A stretch of 64,000 bases of DNA, taken from positions 1,984,001-2,048,000 of the forward strand of contig CM034107.1 of the NCBI GenBank assembly GCA_019914945.1, given 5' to 3'. Position 1 is the stretch's first letter, and each line of letters starts with the position of its first letter. This stretch comes from Typha latifolia (Eukaryota; Streptophyta; Magnoliopsida; Poales; Typhaceae). Made by a program: the position numbers and the translations under genes. The notes beneath the pieces are model-generated. The model had not been told where the DNA came from. It saw nothing but the letters and a program-made list of their open reading frames with translations, and searched no databases. Below are positions 1 to 13,538 of this stretch, one piece after another.

Positions 1-2040
1 CCTCAGGTAATAGGCTTGAATGGTGTTCCTATTGCTGGTGATGAGTTTGAGGTGGTTGACTCCCTTGATGCCGCACGTGAAAGAGCAGATGCATGTGCAG
101 AATCATTGCGTGATGCAAGGATATCTGCAAAGGCTGGGGAAGGAAAGGTCACTCTCTCGTCCATTGCTTTTGCCGTGTCTTCAGGAAAGCAGTCTGGACT
201 AGATATGCACCAGCTAAATATCATCCTGAAGGTTGATGTCCAGGTAGGCAAATGCTCACTTGCATGATATGTCCTGTGACCTTTTCCTGGGTTTATAAGC
301 AGATTTGACATTTGCCCTTTTTATTAATTCTTGTCATGATGTAGATATTTTTTTGGCTAAATGACTAATTTAAACTCGTCAAAATTAGGGCTCAATTGAA
401 GCCATCAGGCATGCTGTTCATGTTCTGCCTCAAGAAAATGTGACTCTGAAATTCCTTCTTCAAGCTCCAGGGGATATCAGTGCCAGTGACATTGATCTTG
501 CTGCTGCTACTGAAGCAGTTATTGTTGGTTTTAATGTTAAAGCACCAGGCTCAGTTAAGAGCTATGCAGAAAAGAAGAATGTTGAGATTCGCCTATACAG
601 GGTCATCTATGATCTGATAGATGACATGCGGAAGGCAATGGAAGGGCTCCTAGAGCCAGTTGAGGTAAACAGTAATATGGAATACTGCAAACTCTTTCCA
701 TAACACAATTTTGTAATTTGGTAAATGGTCATCTTACAATGTTGAAACTAAAGAATCATTGCCTTATATGTCTGGCAGGAACAAATACCTATAGGAGCAG
801 CCGCAGTTCGAGCAACTTTCAGTAGTGGCAGTGGACGAGTGGCTGGCTGCATGGTTACTGAGGGAAAGATAGTGAAAGAGTGTGGTGTTCGGATTGTTCG
901 AAATGGGAAGATGACTCACACTGGGAAGATTAACTCGCTGAGACGGGTCAAAGAAGAGGTCAAGGAGGTAAGTCTTGCAATTGCCAATGTGAATCGTCTC
1001 TAAAGCTATATGAGATACTCCCATCTATTTGAGTGGAAATTTGAAGTTTATTGAGTAATTCAACTTTTAATTTTAATAATAGTCTTTTACCAAGTTCTTT
1101 AAATAATTGTTTTTCTTCTTCAAATTAAACGCCTATTAAAAAGATCCAACTATCTGATAAGCAATTAACTTTCTAGTTCCTCTGCGGAGGAAGAAAAAAG
1201 AGTAATCGGCATATCGTTTGCCAGAAAGTCAGTGAATATAAATACAAATTATTAATATTTTTTCAAAGAATGTGCATGAATCTATTTCTCATGATTCTTT
1301 TATGCCCAAAATTGAAAAACCAAATGTCTTTGTGTGTAAATTTTAGCAAATGTTTTGCAACAGAGTATTTGTAATTTTACAATGATTTATTTGTTTTGTA
1401 CTAAAGCTTGATTTGGTTGAACTGTGAGATATTCTGAAGTGATTGCCATTGATCCACCTGCTCAATATAGTGAGGATAAATATCCTTCTAAGGGTACTTT
1501 TCTGGAGGTTGTCTGTCTATTGTGCATACCTGAAAAGAAAACTGGCTGGTTTAAATCTTTTTGTCTGTTAAAAGTTTGAAATTACTCACTATACTTCAAA
1601 GATTTGATATGTTTATTTGCTTGCAATAACATTTAACTAGAACAGCAAGCCAACTGGTTGGTTTGGATCTTGTTCTATGCACATTGATCATTCTTAGCGC
1701 AAATAGGTCATAAATGCTTCTTGACCAATACAAATATCATCTTTTCTGGTGTCCTTCAATACTACTTTAGATTATCCAAATAATGCATTTTAGCTCTGGT
1801 GCTCTTCACTTCTCTGCACTGGCCTTTCATCTATCTTAAATGATATATTTCATGGTATAATTTTTTTACTTTTCATAGATTGGTGCTGGATTAGAATGTG
1901 GAATCGGGGTAGATGATTTCAATGATTGGGAGGTTGGCGATGTTATTGAGGCCTTCAACTCTGTGAGAAAGCAAAGAACACTAGAGGAAGCATCAGCAAA
2001 TGTCGCAGCTGCCTTAGTTGATGCAGGCGTTGGGCAATGA
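1..2040 (+). CDS. Translation initiation factor IF-2, chloroplastic (3' part)
   Basis: This is the C-terminal part of a plastid-type IF-2, the GTPase that places initiator fMet-tRNA on the chloroplast ribosome. Four exons join in frame: 1-243, 389-664, 779-967 and 1879-2040, with TGA at 2038-2040, giving about 289 residues. The first exon reads PQVIGLNGVPIAGDEFEVVD in frame 1, the conserved segment after the G domain. Later exons carry the IF-2 landmarks VDVQGSIEA, PIGAAAVRATFSSGSGRVAG and GLECGIGVDDFNDWEVGD. The N-terminal transit peptide, the variable region and the GTP-binding motifs lie left of the window. The third visible intron (968-1878) is long, about 0.9 kb, and AT-rich. The acidic C-terminal tail ends in AALVDAGVGQ. 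Family assignment is strong. Plastid rather than mitochondrial location is inferred from resemblance to plant plastid IF-2 (Arabidopsis FUG1). Confidence 0.93.
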
Positions 2041-3200
2041 AAGAGGCAAAATGGTACGGTGGAGTGGTCGGCGAGAAGTCGTCACGGTGATGAATTTAGA
2101 ATGCATCTAAGCTTAGCTCCAAGATCGATGCTATCCTGGTGCTCCAAGATAAGATAAAATAAATTCTTTCGAGATCCAAGCTTTGCATCATTAACTTTCA
2201 AGAGATCTGGCTCTGCTGCAGTAGATATTGTATGCTAATGTACATAAAAAATCTCAGCTGCCAGTTTTTTCTTCTATTTTTGTAGAGAAGGGGCATTTGG
2301 TTAAGTCCTCTCTTTTGATGATTCAATTACGTCCAATTGTAACAGATGCAATATTATTTTGATCACTGCCAATTTTCATACCACAAAGTTCTCATCAAAG
2401 CATTTGAAAGATCTCTTGTTATACACCGCTTTCATAGTGCTTAGCAAATACTAACATTGACTGGAAGGTAATTGCTATTCCATTTTATTCTTTTGGCAGA
2501 AGCACTGGAAATTTATGTGCAATAGTTGCAGTTGACTCCTTTTTGAGATAAATTTCCAAATATACAACCTTTGAGCAGCTTATGAGTAATATTTTAAACA
2601 TATGTTATATATTTTTACTAAAAGATCTCTCACACAACTTTGAGCCTCGTTTATTAAAATTTTTTTATTCTCAAAATAAATTTTTTATTTAGAAATAAGT
2701 AGTTTTATATTTATTTATATTCTAAGAGTATAATAATTATTTTAATATGATATAAAGTGAAAAAATATATGTTTTGTTTTTTTATAGAATTACTTAATAA
2801 CTATCTTTTGATTTGATATAAAATAGGTTGACGGGATAGATATAAGAAAGATAAATTAGTAATTTTGTTGGTGTATAGTATAAGATATAATTTTGATAAA
2901 TAATATTTGTATTTTAAAAAGAGATTATTATAATATTTAGCTGGAATAAGGTATTGTATTTCATAATAAAAAACTTTACATTATTCCTGAATTTAACTTC
3001 AGCTAAGGAGAACTTTAATGAAAAAAATTGTCTTCGGAATTTTAATAATTATAATAATAATAATCTAAAACAGAGGGGTTGATTTGTATAAAACGGACGA
3101 CGTTTTGATACAATTTTTCTAAAAGGTAGGTGGTCATTTGCAAACAAACCCAAAGAGAGCATATAGCAAATCCGACCCGTCGAGGTCGACCCGACAGTCG
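2041..3200. other. 3' UTR and AT-rich intergenic spacer
   Basis: The first 300 bases or so are probably the 3' UTR of the IF-2 gene. From about 2580 the DNA becomes very AT-rich, with runs of A and T and no open frame that looks coding. I see no gene here. Confidence 0.6.
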
Positions 3201-3215
3201 ACACCCACCTCCTAC

Positions 3216-3224
3216 TATATATAT
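3216..3224 (+). promoter_or_regulatory. TATA box of the nucleolin gene
   Basis: An alternating TA run ending in TATATGG sits about 95 bases before the donor of the putative leader intron. It is the only TATA-like element between the IF-2 gene and the nucleolin leader. It is followed within 50 bases by a telo-box, the usual order in plant genes for ribosome production. The start site would be near 3250 (inference). Confidence 0.5.
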
Positions 3225-3263
3225 GGCCACCATTTCCATCGGACCTCCTCAAACCCTCCGCAG

Positions 3264-3271
3264 AACCCTAA
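3264..3271 (+). promoter_or_regulatory. telo-box (AACCCTAA)
   Basis: AACCCTAA lies just downstream of the TATA element, near the expected transcription start of nucleolin. Telo-boxes near the 5' ends of plant genes for ribosomal proteins and ribosome biogenesis factors, nucleolin among them, are an established pattern linked to growth-dependent expression. An 8-base match can occur by chance, so position is the main support. Confidence 0.5.
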
Positions 3272-3709
3272 CGATCTCCTTCGATTGTTGGGTTTCCCAC
3301 GTTTCCCTTCTCCAGGTAGATTTGGACGTCCGATCGCTTTATTGCTCCCTCTCCTCTTCGTCTGCTTTTCCGTTTCTGCGGCGTTGGGTTGGGTTTTGAC
3401 CTTTTTTGGGGTAAAATTCGGATGGATTTTTCTTTTTTTATGTTTGAGGTGCTTCTTAATTTTTATTTATTTCGGGTTTGGTGATTGGATTCAATCAAAT
3501 TTAGGTCGTCTTATTTGGTTTGTTGGAGATGATTTTAGATTGTTCCTATTCAATTTTCTTTCTTGTTTGATCTCCTGAATAACTGGCGTAACTGTCGATC
3601 CAGTTTACCGTAAATATCTCCTCATTAGCTGCGTAGGTGACTCCATTCTGATCCTTTTCGTGTTTAATCTTTCGTATATACTTTTTTCTTTTCAGCAGCA
3701 TTCATTGAA

Positions 3710-6700
3710 ATGGGCAAGTCTAGCAAGAAATCAAATAGTGAGGTATTTTGGCAATTACCTTTCGATAAATTTTAGTAGCGCATAGTTCTCGATTTTTCTT
3801 GTCTTCCTCAGTAGGACAATTGTAATGCAGGTTGCCCCAGCTCCCGTGGCAGTTGCTCAAGAGAAAAAGGGCAAAAAGGGTATGCACTATTCATTTTATT
3901 CTGTTGTAGTACGTGAGAATTATGGGATTTCATGCAATTATATCTTCCTCTAAAGATTTTGAAGCTTGTCATTTTTGATGAATAGGCAAGAGGGATGCAG
4001 TGGAAGTGCATGAGAAGCCCGTGAGTGCGAAGAAACAGAAGAGAGAAGTGTCACAGGTGGTTCCTAAACAGAGAGAGAATCATAAGAAGCCAAAGAAGGC
4101 TCCCAGGGAGCCCCCACCTAAGAAGAAACCAGAAACCAGCAGTTCGGAGGATTCCAGTACTTCAGAATCTGAAGAAGAGGTAATGGGCTGCAGCTTGCTT
4201 CAAAGTATCTTCTTCTTCCAGATCACATTATCCTCTCAACAACGTTGCCCATAGACTGGTTTTAATTCTTCCTTAAAAACTATTTATCTTGCTTATTAAT
4301 AGTGATTCTTTCCAGGCTGAAATGCCATTTCTTCAATACCAACATAGGTTTTGAGTCTTTTGACTACAGGCATACCTGTTAAGTTACTGTGGAACATGGG
4401 CTACTGCCTTAGAAATTCTCTTCTTACTATATGATAATGATATGCATTGTTATTATATTTTAACATCAATTTTTGCTTCATGCATTCTTCATTAGGTTCC
4501 TTTATCAGAAAATATTAGAAAATACGAAATTAATATTATGATCATAGTTTACGTGTATTAGCACATTGCAGGGTGTGTACTTGAGGTTTTTAACATATTC
4601 ATACACCATATGGTCTAGATATTTTGTATCCTTCTCTGATTATATTTTCTTATTCACTGTAATTCTATCAAATAGTCATTACTTCCTATTTCTTTCTGAG
4701 AATTGTTTTGTTGGGGATGCTGAGCACCCTATCTCATATATGCCAGTAGTGAATCTTAAAAATCTAAAAAAGTTTAGATACTCAGACACAAGAAACAACA
4801 AGTTTGTCTAAGAATCTTTTGTAACTTCTTCTCAACTAAATGTCTTATTATAACATAAGGCAATGGCTTCATGCTCTATGTTTTCACATTTTTTTTCCTG
4901 AATGATGTTGATTCATGCATTTTAAACTTTTAATGCTTGGATTGCAGGTTAAAGTTCCACCAAAGAATGTAAGGAAAGCTGTAAAGGCCCCTCCAAAAGT
5001 ATCTAGCACTAGTAGCAGTGAAGAATCATCTTCTGATGATGTAAACCGTACTAGCCTGTTTCAGTTTCAATGTAAATGATAGTTCATTTCCATGTTACAA
5101 ATATGTGAGGTTATTCTGCATTTTTCTATTGAATCAGGAACCTGCTCCTGTTGTGAAGCTAACACCTGCTGTCACTAACAAAGGTTCAGCTGGTTCGTTC
5201 ACCAAGAAAGGGAAATCAGAGACCAGCAGCGAAAGTGAATCTGATGAGGATGAAGTGAGTTTGCCCTCAGTATTTTTTACTTATCTAGAAACCTTTATCT
5301 ATGTTCCTCTTTTGCTATTGATTGTTCCATTTTCCTGCACATTAGTAACACATCTTATAATTCTATATTATTAGTAGATAAATAATCTATTTATACAATT
5401 TCATTCTGTAATTGTGGTTTTATCCATATTTTACCTCTGATTCTTTGCAAATGAGCTAGCAAAGCTTTGTAGTTCTTGAACGTGTTGCCTAAGTTCTCTC
5501 ATTTCAGCAACCCTCTAAGGTGACTCTGGCATCTAAGAAACTTTCAACCATGGGAACTAAGAATGGCACAGTGGTTGCAAATGCATCAAAGAAGAAGCAG
5601 GAGCCCAGTGATAGTTCAGATTCTGACAGTAGTTCAGATGAAGATACTGTATGTAGAAATTTTGCTAGTTTTATTTTTCTTTACTCATTGAAGCTTTAGG
5701 CTTCTGGTTGTTTGTGCTGATTTTTAACCTTCTTTTTGCAGAAAGCTGCCGCTCTAGCAAAAAAAACTACAAATGATGCGTGGCAAAAGAAGCTGGAATC
5801 AAGTGAAAGCTCTTCGGAGAGCGACTCTGATGAGGATGACAAGGTACACAAGCCATTTTGAGTTCTCACAATCTACTGTCCTTATGCAAATTAATTATCA
5901 TAAAGAGTCTTCATATGAAGACACAGTATATAGACGTTTTGCTAATATTGTTGAAATTTTTTGGCCAATGAGTTGAGCTGATTTTCACTTGCTGTTCTTT
6001 TTTTTGTGTAGAAATCTGCTTCTCCAGAAAAGAAGCCACCAAAATCTGTGCCCCAAAAGAAACTAGAATCAAGTGAAAGCTCTTCAGAGAGTGACTCTGA
6101 CGAGGAGAACGATGTATGCAAGTCATCTTGACTTTCCACAATCTACTTATTTTTCTTAAGCAAATCAATTATCTCATAGTCTTCATTCTTCAATGTTTTC
6201 ATAGTTGAAGAAACAGTTTGTAGAACTTTTGCTAGTTTTCCCCACTTTATTTATTGAATTTTTTGGTCAATGCGTTACTTGAGCTGATTTTTCACTTGCT
6301 GTTTTTCTTTTCTTTTTTCCCTTTTCTTTTGGCAGAAATCTGTTGCTCCAGAAAAGAAACCTTTGACATCTGTGCTCCAAAAGAAACTAGAATCAAGCGA
6401 AAGCTCTTCAGAGAGTAATTCAGATGAGGAGAATGAGGTATGCAAGTCATCTTGAGTTCCCGCAATCTACTTACTTTTCTTAAGCAAGTTAATTATCTCC
6501 TAGCAACTTCAATGCGTTCATAATCGAAGACAATGTATATAGAAGTTTTGCTAGTCTTCTTTTTCTTTAGTTCTTGAAGTTTTATGTCCTATGAGTTGTT
6601 CGAGCACAATTTCACTTGCTCTTTGCAGAAATCTGCTGCTCCAGCAAAGAGGCCTTTGAAACCTGTGCCGCAAATGAAACTAGAATCAAGTGAAAGCTCT

Positions 6701-9700
6701 TCAGATAGTGACTCTGATGAGGATGACGAGGTACGCAAAAGTTTTCACAATCTACTTAAGCAAATTAATTATCTCCTAGTGTCTTCGATGTGTTCATAGT
6801 TGAAGACATTGCATTTAGAAGTTCTGCTATTCTTTTTTTGTTCTCTGTTTGTTACAGTTTTTTGTCCCATGAGTTGCTTGAGCTGATTTGCACTTGCACT
6901 TGGCAGAATTCTGCTGCTCCAGCAAAGAAGCCTTTGATATCTGCGCCTCAAAAGAAGCTAGAATCAAGTGACAGCTCTTCAGAGAGTGACTCTGACGAGG
7001 AGGAGGTACATCCTACACAAGTGACAGCTTTTCACAACTTAGTTACTTTGCTTAGGCAAATTAATTACCTATTGGAGTCCTCATAGTTTTTATTACTCGA
7101 GTACAAAATGTATTTATTACAGGGAATAGCTGCCAAAAATGGTGAAGCTGAAAATAGAATGCTTGCATCTTCTGGAGTTTTCATAATTGTCTTTAATTGT
7201 ATTATAAATTATGGTGTCCTAGTTTCTCTTGCTGTCTCGGTCTATCCTTCTTTTCTTAAATTTACTTCTCATTCCCCTACTAACATCCTTAATTATGTCG
7301 TACTATAAGTTTGGCTTCAATCTTTTTCTGAATTCGTGTTAATCTGGTTTCTCTACCAAATCTTATTTCCATGTGTTCAAAACAGCCAGTACTCTATTAG
7401 TTTTTTTGTAGTATATACATTTATTGCTATAAGTGATCTCATGATATCCTCCATTTCTGGCTTTTGTCATTCTTTTATTATTACTACTTATCCAGTTGTT
7501 AATGCATAATTATGCTTGATGCAGGCGCCTCCAGCAAAGATTAATATCCCTAGCAAGAGGCCTTTGGTCACAGAGCAAAGGGATTTTAAACAAGTAAATG
7601 AAGAACCTTTCTCTTTAATATTACCATGTCAGTCCAATATTTTTGCAACATAAACTTGTTTCTTTGTTTTCAATTTTTCATAGATTTTAGAATTGATACC
7701 TTTTTGTATTGATAAAAGAAGAATAAAACTATTCAGATTGGTTCTACTTTGAAGACACATGCTTGATATGAGGAGTTCTTTGTTTCATTGTCAAACATAT
7801 GTGTTAAATGAATATGTATCTATGCACACACATACATATACATGTATCTAAAATAAGAGGACATTCTTTTTGTGGCTTTATCTACTTAGATTCTTGTTTT
7901 AATTCTTTCTGTTTCTTCTTATTATACAAGAGCTGCTTGATTTTGTATCAGCCAAAGAGTTTGTTCCAAACAAGTGAGTGGATATCATTCTGAGTTGTAT
8001 ACTTGTATTTTAGCTGTTTATACTTGGTTGAAGATATCTTAGTGGACATAAATAGACCAAGGATTTGACTGCTGCAGGCACAGGTTGTCTGGTGGCTGGC
8101 ACAATTGGTGCTGACCTGCCGGCGACTATTAAATATTATTAACCAAAAAGAAAAGAAAAAAAGAAGTTCTTGTAACTGGTCAGTATGGTACTGTGGTGAT
8201 ACATGTTACATGATAGCACATGACTTGTCTTATGTAACACTAATTCTTGTTGGAACTCTAAATGCTAGACCCTGACCCAACAACACCATTATCAACAAGT
8301 ATTTGTGCTCGGGTTAATGGGTTTCTCCTTCAAGAGTCATAATACATTATACATGATTGAGGTATCCTTGTATTTCTGGTCCGTACTTTGCTAACGAGGG
8401 TTGTTATGTGGTGGTTCATTGTACTAAATCAATATCTTCATTATTTTGTCTGTTCACATAGTTTTCATCTAGATCCTGATCTTTCATAATTAATATGCAT
8501 CAGAAACAGCGAAGTAAAGCCAAAGAAGATGAGAGTTCTGATGAGAGCTCGGAGGAGAGTTCTGATGAGAGCGATGAAGAGCCCCAAAGGAAGAAGCTTA
8601 GAGTGCCGGTAATATGATTTTGGTTTGTTAGTGGTTCTTCAGGTTTATTTATTTATTTTTTGCCATGTACATAGTAGTAATTGTTATTGTTCATCGTAAA
8701 GGATTCTGTTCCCTCAAATACTGGAAAGCCTGCTGCTAAAGCTGCCAAAAGTGTAACTGGCAGTAAAGAAATTGAGGATGAAAGCTCTGATGACAGCTCT
8801 GGCAAAAGCTCAGATGATGAACCTAAGAAAGCACAACCCAGAAAGGTAAACTTCAAGTCAAGATATAGTCTTTTGAGTCAGAGGATACTGATGAGATTGT
8901 TAGTTCATTTTATTTAATATTTAACAGCTGATTCCATTGACAATTTTAGTTGTCCGTTGCTCTTATCTTTGAACACTGTAGCCACTGAAGTCGTTGACAG
9001 AAACCAGCAGCTCCGAGGATACTTCTGAGGAGGAAAGTGAGGAGGAAGATGAAGATGAACAACCAGATAAAACTCCAAAAAAGGTACGATACATTTTTAG
9101 GAGGTAATGTACAATGTAGGGACATGATCTTTTGAATTTTGTTTCTTTGAAGCTCATATAAATACACTGTTTTATTCACTATTGAGATGCTTAATCTTCA
9201 CAAAGAAAAAGTGGAGGTCTTTGGTCTTTGGTCTTTGGTCCTTCAATCTTATCCAGAAGTTCTTTGGATTCAAATATGTGAATTTCATAAGTGGATCTTG
9301 TGTCCCAAAAATGTTGCACTATGAATCAACCTGATCTGTAAATTATAAGAGAAACATTTCTATAGACAACTAAATTGATGTTTGTCACTGTTAATTTATT
9401 GTTAGGCAATCAATCATTTTTTTGTGTTGTTTGTGTAGCTTATATTTCTTTCACAATCAATTAATGTGGAGTACGTAAGGAAGATATGTCTTATTATTCC
9501 TTTTCTCGCTTAAGATAATTATTTTATGTTACCAGAATTTTGTTTTCATCTATGGAAACTTGTTCAATTCTGTTTGTTTTCTGGATCCTTGACAATATGC
9601 AGACTTAATTCAAAGTATTATTTAAGGAGTTGTATACGTTTGTTATAATACTTGATGAAAAGTCGAAAACCTGTAATGAAATCACAGCTTTCTTTTTTAT

Positions 9701-12700
9701 TAAAGAAATTGTTAAGTTGAGCTAGACTTTTTGTTTGGTTAATTATGATCTCTCTGTCTCTCTTCCTTTACCTCACTTTCTTGTGCTTTCTTTTTTCTTT
9801 CTTGGCGGGGGGAGTGGCATGGGGTGGGGGATGTTGGGAGGTGCAGTGAGAATATGCAGCAGGCACATAATATTTAAAGAAGTTAATATCTTTTTTCTGT
9901 ATCCATCAAGATTAACTTTATTTAACGTTAGCTTCAGAATAACTAGGTCTGCAATGAGGATGTCCTTACAATCACTTTACTATATATAGTTGCCTACTTG
10001 TTGATCGTTTCATAATACTACACATCTACATTCTTACTTTAAGAGAATTATTTTGGCAAATCATGCAGGAGATAGATGTGAAGATGAAAGATGCAACGGT
10101 AGTGACTGCAAAACAAACTATTAACAAGTCTGAAAAGAAAGAAGTATGTGACCTGAAGTTTTGGAATTTGGAGTTTCTCTCTTTTGTTCCTTAATTGCTG
10201 TCCAGACTGAAGATTGTTTCTTTTTTATGCAGCCTAAAACTCCTGCTAGTAATCAAAGTCAAATTTCTGGATCGAAAACAATATTCGTTGGGAATTTGTC
10301 ATATAATGCTGGACAAGATGATGTGTACATACTATTTACTGAATTCAGTGCTTTCATTCTTATCACTCTATTAGTTGATTTTTCAATTTCTTCTCTACAG
10401 ATCAGAATTATTTAAAGAGGCAGGGGAAATTGTCGATGTCCGATTGGCAACATTTGATGATGGAGGTTTCAAGGGATTTGGTCATGTGGAATTTGCTACC
10501 GAGGAAGCAGCTCACAAAGTAAGATACTAAGATATTATTTGGTCATCAACGATAGATTCATGAATTAATATTTGCTAAGAACTCCTGATACTGATTGTTG
10601 GCTTCTTTTATAGCAACAGAGAATATGCACCTTTTCTTTTACTTATATCTATTGCTAGTTTTGGATTTCGTAGAATAGCATCTAGAAGCTCCCTTTGTGG
10701 ACACATGTAAACTGTCTTGATGATGTCATAATGTTCTCAAAATCTTTTGGTTGATTTCTTCAAAATCTGACAAAGGTTGAACTCTTTTTAGGCACTCGAA
10801 ATGAATGGCCAGGAACTGTTGGGGCGTGCAGTCAGGCTTGATTTGGCCCGTGAAAGGGGTCCATATACTCCTCACAGCGGGTGCTAGTCTTCTCCCTTTC
10901 TCTTATTTTGAAGTTCCTATAAGAAACCAGATGTACACAGTTTTTTTGTCTTATTTAAATATTTGATTAAAGGTGCAAGAAGATTCTTGGAATAATTACT
11001 TTCGTCCTCCCTCCCCTTTTTGAGCCTATAGTTTTTGAACCCAAAAGGAGTAGATAATGTAGGACGAGATAGTAAATTTGTAATATCATTGTTCTATTAC
11101 CATTAATTACCTTGATGGCCAATCTTCCTTTCTTATGCAGTAAGGAAAATACATCTTACCAGAAGGGTGGGAAAGGTCAGAGCCAAACTATATTTGTTAA
11201 AGGTTTTGATAAATCCCTTGAAGAGGATCAGGTATCTCTCATGTTCTTTTGATTTAATTCTGACGATTTAATTCCGATCCATTGATGGCCTTACAGCTCT
11301 ATCCCATAATGATCCTATTGTAGATTCGGAACTCCCTTGAAGAACATTTTGGGTCATGTGGAGAGATAATGCGGATTTCCATACCGAAGGACTATGAAAC
11401 TGGCTCTTCTAAGGGGTCAGTTTATTCTGGTTTTGTTGGGAGACTGGAGATCCCTGTGTATTTAGCTTTATAGTTAATTTTGTGTATCAAGTTATATTCT
11501 TGTGGTGAGGTAGCTGCATTATTTGTCTTTTTATCCATTACTACCAAGTATAAAAAAAATCCACAATTTACCGATGGCATTCTTTGATCTTATTCTTTTA
11601 TATATTCTGGAGGAGTAAATACAGAATTAAAATAGGATTACAAATGTCATATTCTATGTGATTTTTATAGTATAATTCTTGTTATAATGATTGTTTAGTC
11701 CAGGGTTAACATGAGTTTGTTAGGTGCTATGTTATAGTATCTTACCTTAGTACTCTTTGTATTTCAGTTTGGTCTTCCTTGTCCACTCAAGACACGTTCC
11801 ACTTCAATAAAATCAGTAAATCACTACTTGTGGATGTTTATGGTAAATGGGACTCAGATGACCCTGGAACTGTCTGATATTGGGAAGTGATTTGAGTGGA
11901 ACTGGAATTATTTGGGACCATCCATGTCTTGATGTATGTTTGATTAAAGAGGATAATCACTATTTCAGTACGTGTGGAGGGAAAAACTATTTTTGTGGTT
12001 TTGATGATTATTCCCTCTACTTCTTTCTTTTTTTCCGTGAGGGAGTGGGGGTGATTAGGGTCTGCCTTGTTGAATTTATGTAGAGGTGGAGTCAATGTCT
12101 GGATTCAGATGAACATGTTAGGGACCATGTTTGGAAATATTCAAATAGTAGTTTTGAGTTACATGTTGCTGTCATTGGCCCTTACTTGGATAATGTACAC
12201 AGTTTTTGCCTATCATTTTGTCAGAGGCTATAAAAACTGGAGATTAATTCTTAACCTTCTGTATTTTATTTGGACTGCGCTAATCTTTAGTTCTTCAATG
12301 TAGATTCTGGGCTTTTCAGCTATGCAGTGGCATTGAGTGTCTTCTGGTTGCAGGATAGCATACATGGATTTCAAGGACCAAGGTGCATTTTCTTCTGCAC
12401 TTGAGCTTAATGGTTCTGAGCTTGGGGGCTACACCTTGACAGTGGATGAAGCAAAGCCTAGAGGTGATAGTCGTGATGGTGGTTGGAGTGGTGGGAGGAG
12501 TGGCGGTAGAGATAGTGGAGGCAGGGGTGGTGGAAGGTTTGGAGGCCAGCGTGGCGGTGGACGTGGTGGCAGAGGAGGAGGTCGTGGTGGTGGTGGTGGT
12601 AGGGGACGAGATGGAGGTGGCAGGGGTCGTGGTGGAACTCCTAATAGGCAGAGTGCGGGCATAGCTGGCACAGGTAATTCAACGACTATTGTGTTAATTA

Positions 12701-13538
12701 TTTTCAGCACCATGTGCAGCAGCTAACTAGTTTGGTCACATGCTATAAATTGCATACTTTTGGTTGTGTATCTAATCATTAGGTGTTTCATGTTGAATCT
12801 GTGAAAACGAAATAAAATAAGTATATTTGAGAACCCATTATTTGATTTATTGCATTTTACACTACATTTTCCGACCTGTCAACTTCATTAGTTTATTCGC
12901 CAAAAAGACTCAGTTGATCTCTTCCTATATACAAGACATTTGTTGTTTAGGTTAGGTTTCACTAGGTTCATTTTGGTGAATGAAATGAAAATGTAGGAGT
13001 TTGAATTAGACAATTCTTTTTTATCATTTAAGAGCTTAAATGATAGATATGGGTTGGACAAACGGCCTACCTTTTCTTGATATAAATGCATTTAGGCTCC
13101 ATTAAATTTTTAACCAACATATAAAACATTCAATTTAAGCTCTAAGTCGTTGTGCCACCAAGCCATTGCTTCAACCATCGCTCCACCAAGTTGTTCTTCT
13201 AAACCATCAAACTGCTAAATCATTGAACTGCATCGACCTGTCAAACCAAGCTAAACCACCAACAATCAAATAATTTGCTCACAATAAATTGTTTGGAGAT
13301 AAACTTGTGACCCCATAGGTCATAAGTGGGTATCTCCTCCCAACTTCCTAAAGTTGGGTGGTAATAAGATAGGTTATCTAATAGAAGCAAAACAAGGTGT
13401 GAAATGAATATGATTTTTCAAATAGAAGTTGAACGACTCTGATGAAGAGGTTCATTCGACATCAGGTACTTGAATCATTGACTGTGTTTTGTTGTGATTC
13501 TTCTTGCAGGTAAGAAGACAATTTTCAGCGATGAATAG
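3710..13538 (+). CDS. Nucleolin-like protein with two RRMs and a GAR tail
   Basis: Nucleolin binds pre-rRNA and nucleolar chromatin and supports rDNA transcription and processing. I join 23 coding exons: 3710-3742, 3831-3879, 3986-4179, 4948-5040, 5138-5254, 5508-5648, 5742-5843, 6012-6113, 6336-6437, 6629-6730, 6907-7005, 7525-7593, 8504-8608, 8702-8845, 8982-9083, 10069-10143, 10233-10324, 10401-10518, 10792-10880, 11141-11231, 11324-11415, 12354-12673, 13510-13538. They total 2460 nt (819 residues) with phases consistent throughout. Residues 1-545 alternate Lys/Pro stretches with Ser/Asp/Glu stretches. RRM1 (about 558-640) has TIFVGNL and KGFGHVEF; RRM2 (about 658-735) has TIFVKGF and KGIAYMDF. 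Residues 740-797 are a Gly/Arg-rich domain. A leader intron (3316-3695) is likely. From memory, Arabidopsis nucleolin is shorter (about 560 residues); the excess is in the acidic part, which contains the exon array 5742-7005. Exon 12 is the least certain. Confidence 0.92.
5742..7005 (+). repeat. Five tandem exon-intron units inside nucleolin
   Basis: Exons 7 to 11 of nucleolin (102, 102, 102, 102 and 99 nt) each encode one 34- or 33-residue unit: an Ala/Pro/Lys start, then KKLESSESSSESDSDEE or a close variant. All are phase 0 at both ends. Unit starts are at 5742, 6012, 6336, 6629 and 6907, so the period is 270-324 bp and includes the intron. The introns are also alike: each has a version of CACAATCTACT soon after the donor, then an AAGCAAATTAATTATC-like stretch and GTTGAAGA. 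This shows duplication of whole genomic units, not only of codons. Confidence 0.88.
12461..12645 (+). repeat. Gly/Arg-rich coding repeat (GAR domain)
   Basis: A GGN-rich low-complexity stretch in the penultimate nucleolin exon encodes repeated RGG, GGR and GRGG units. The long proline-rich open frame on the opposite strand is only its shadow. GAR domains bind RNA and are arginine-methylated in nucleolin and fibrillarin (family knowledge). Confidence 0.85.

Noticed and set aside
7108..7308. Possible extra nucleolin exon after 7124 (a TTTATTACAG acceptor and a frame MYLLQGIAAKNGEAEN)
   Set aside because: The frame turns hydrophobic with no good donor, and the exon at 7525 joins exon 11 in phase without it. 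Occasional inclusion cannot be excluded.
12429..12713. Minus-strand frame of 94 codons rich in Pro, Leu and Arg
   Set aside because: It is the shadow of the Gly/Arg-rich domain of nucleolin, whose frame is fixed by both neighbouring exons.
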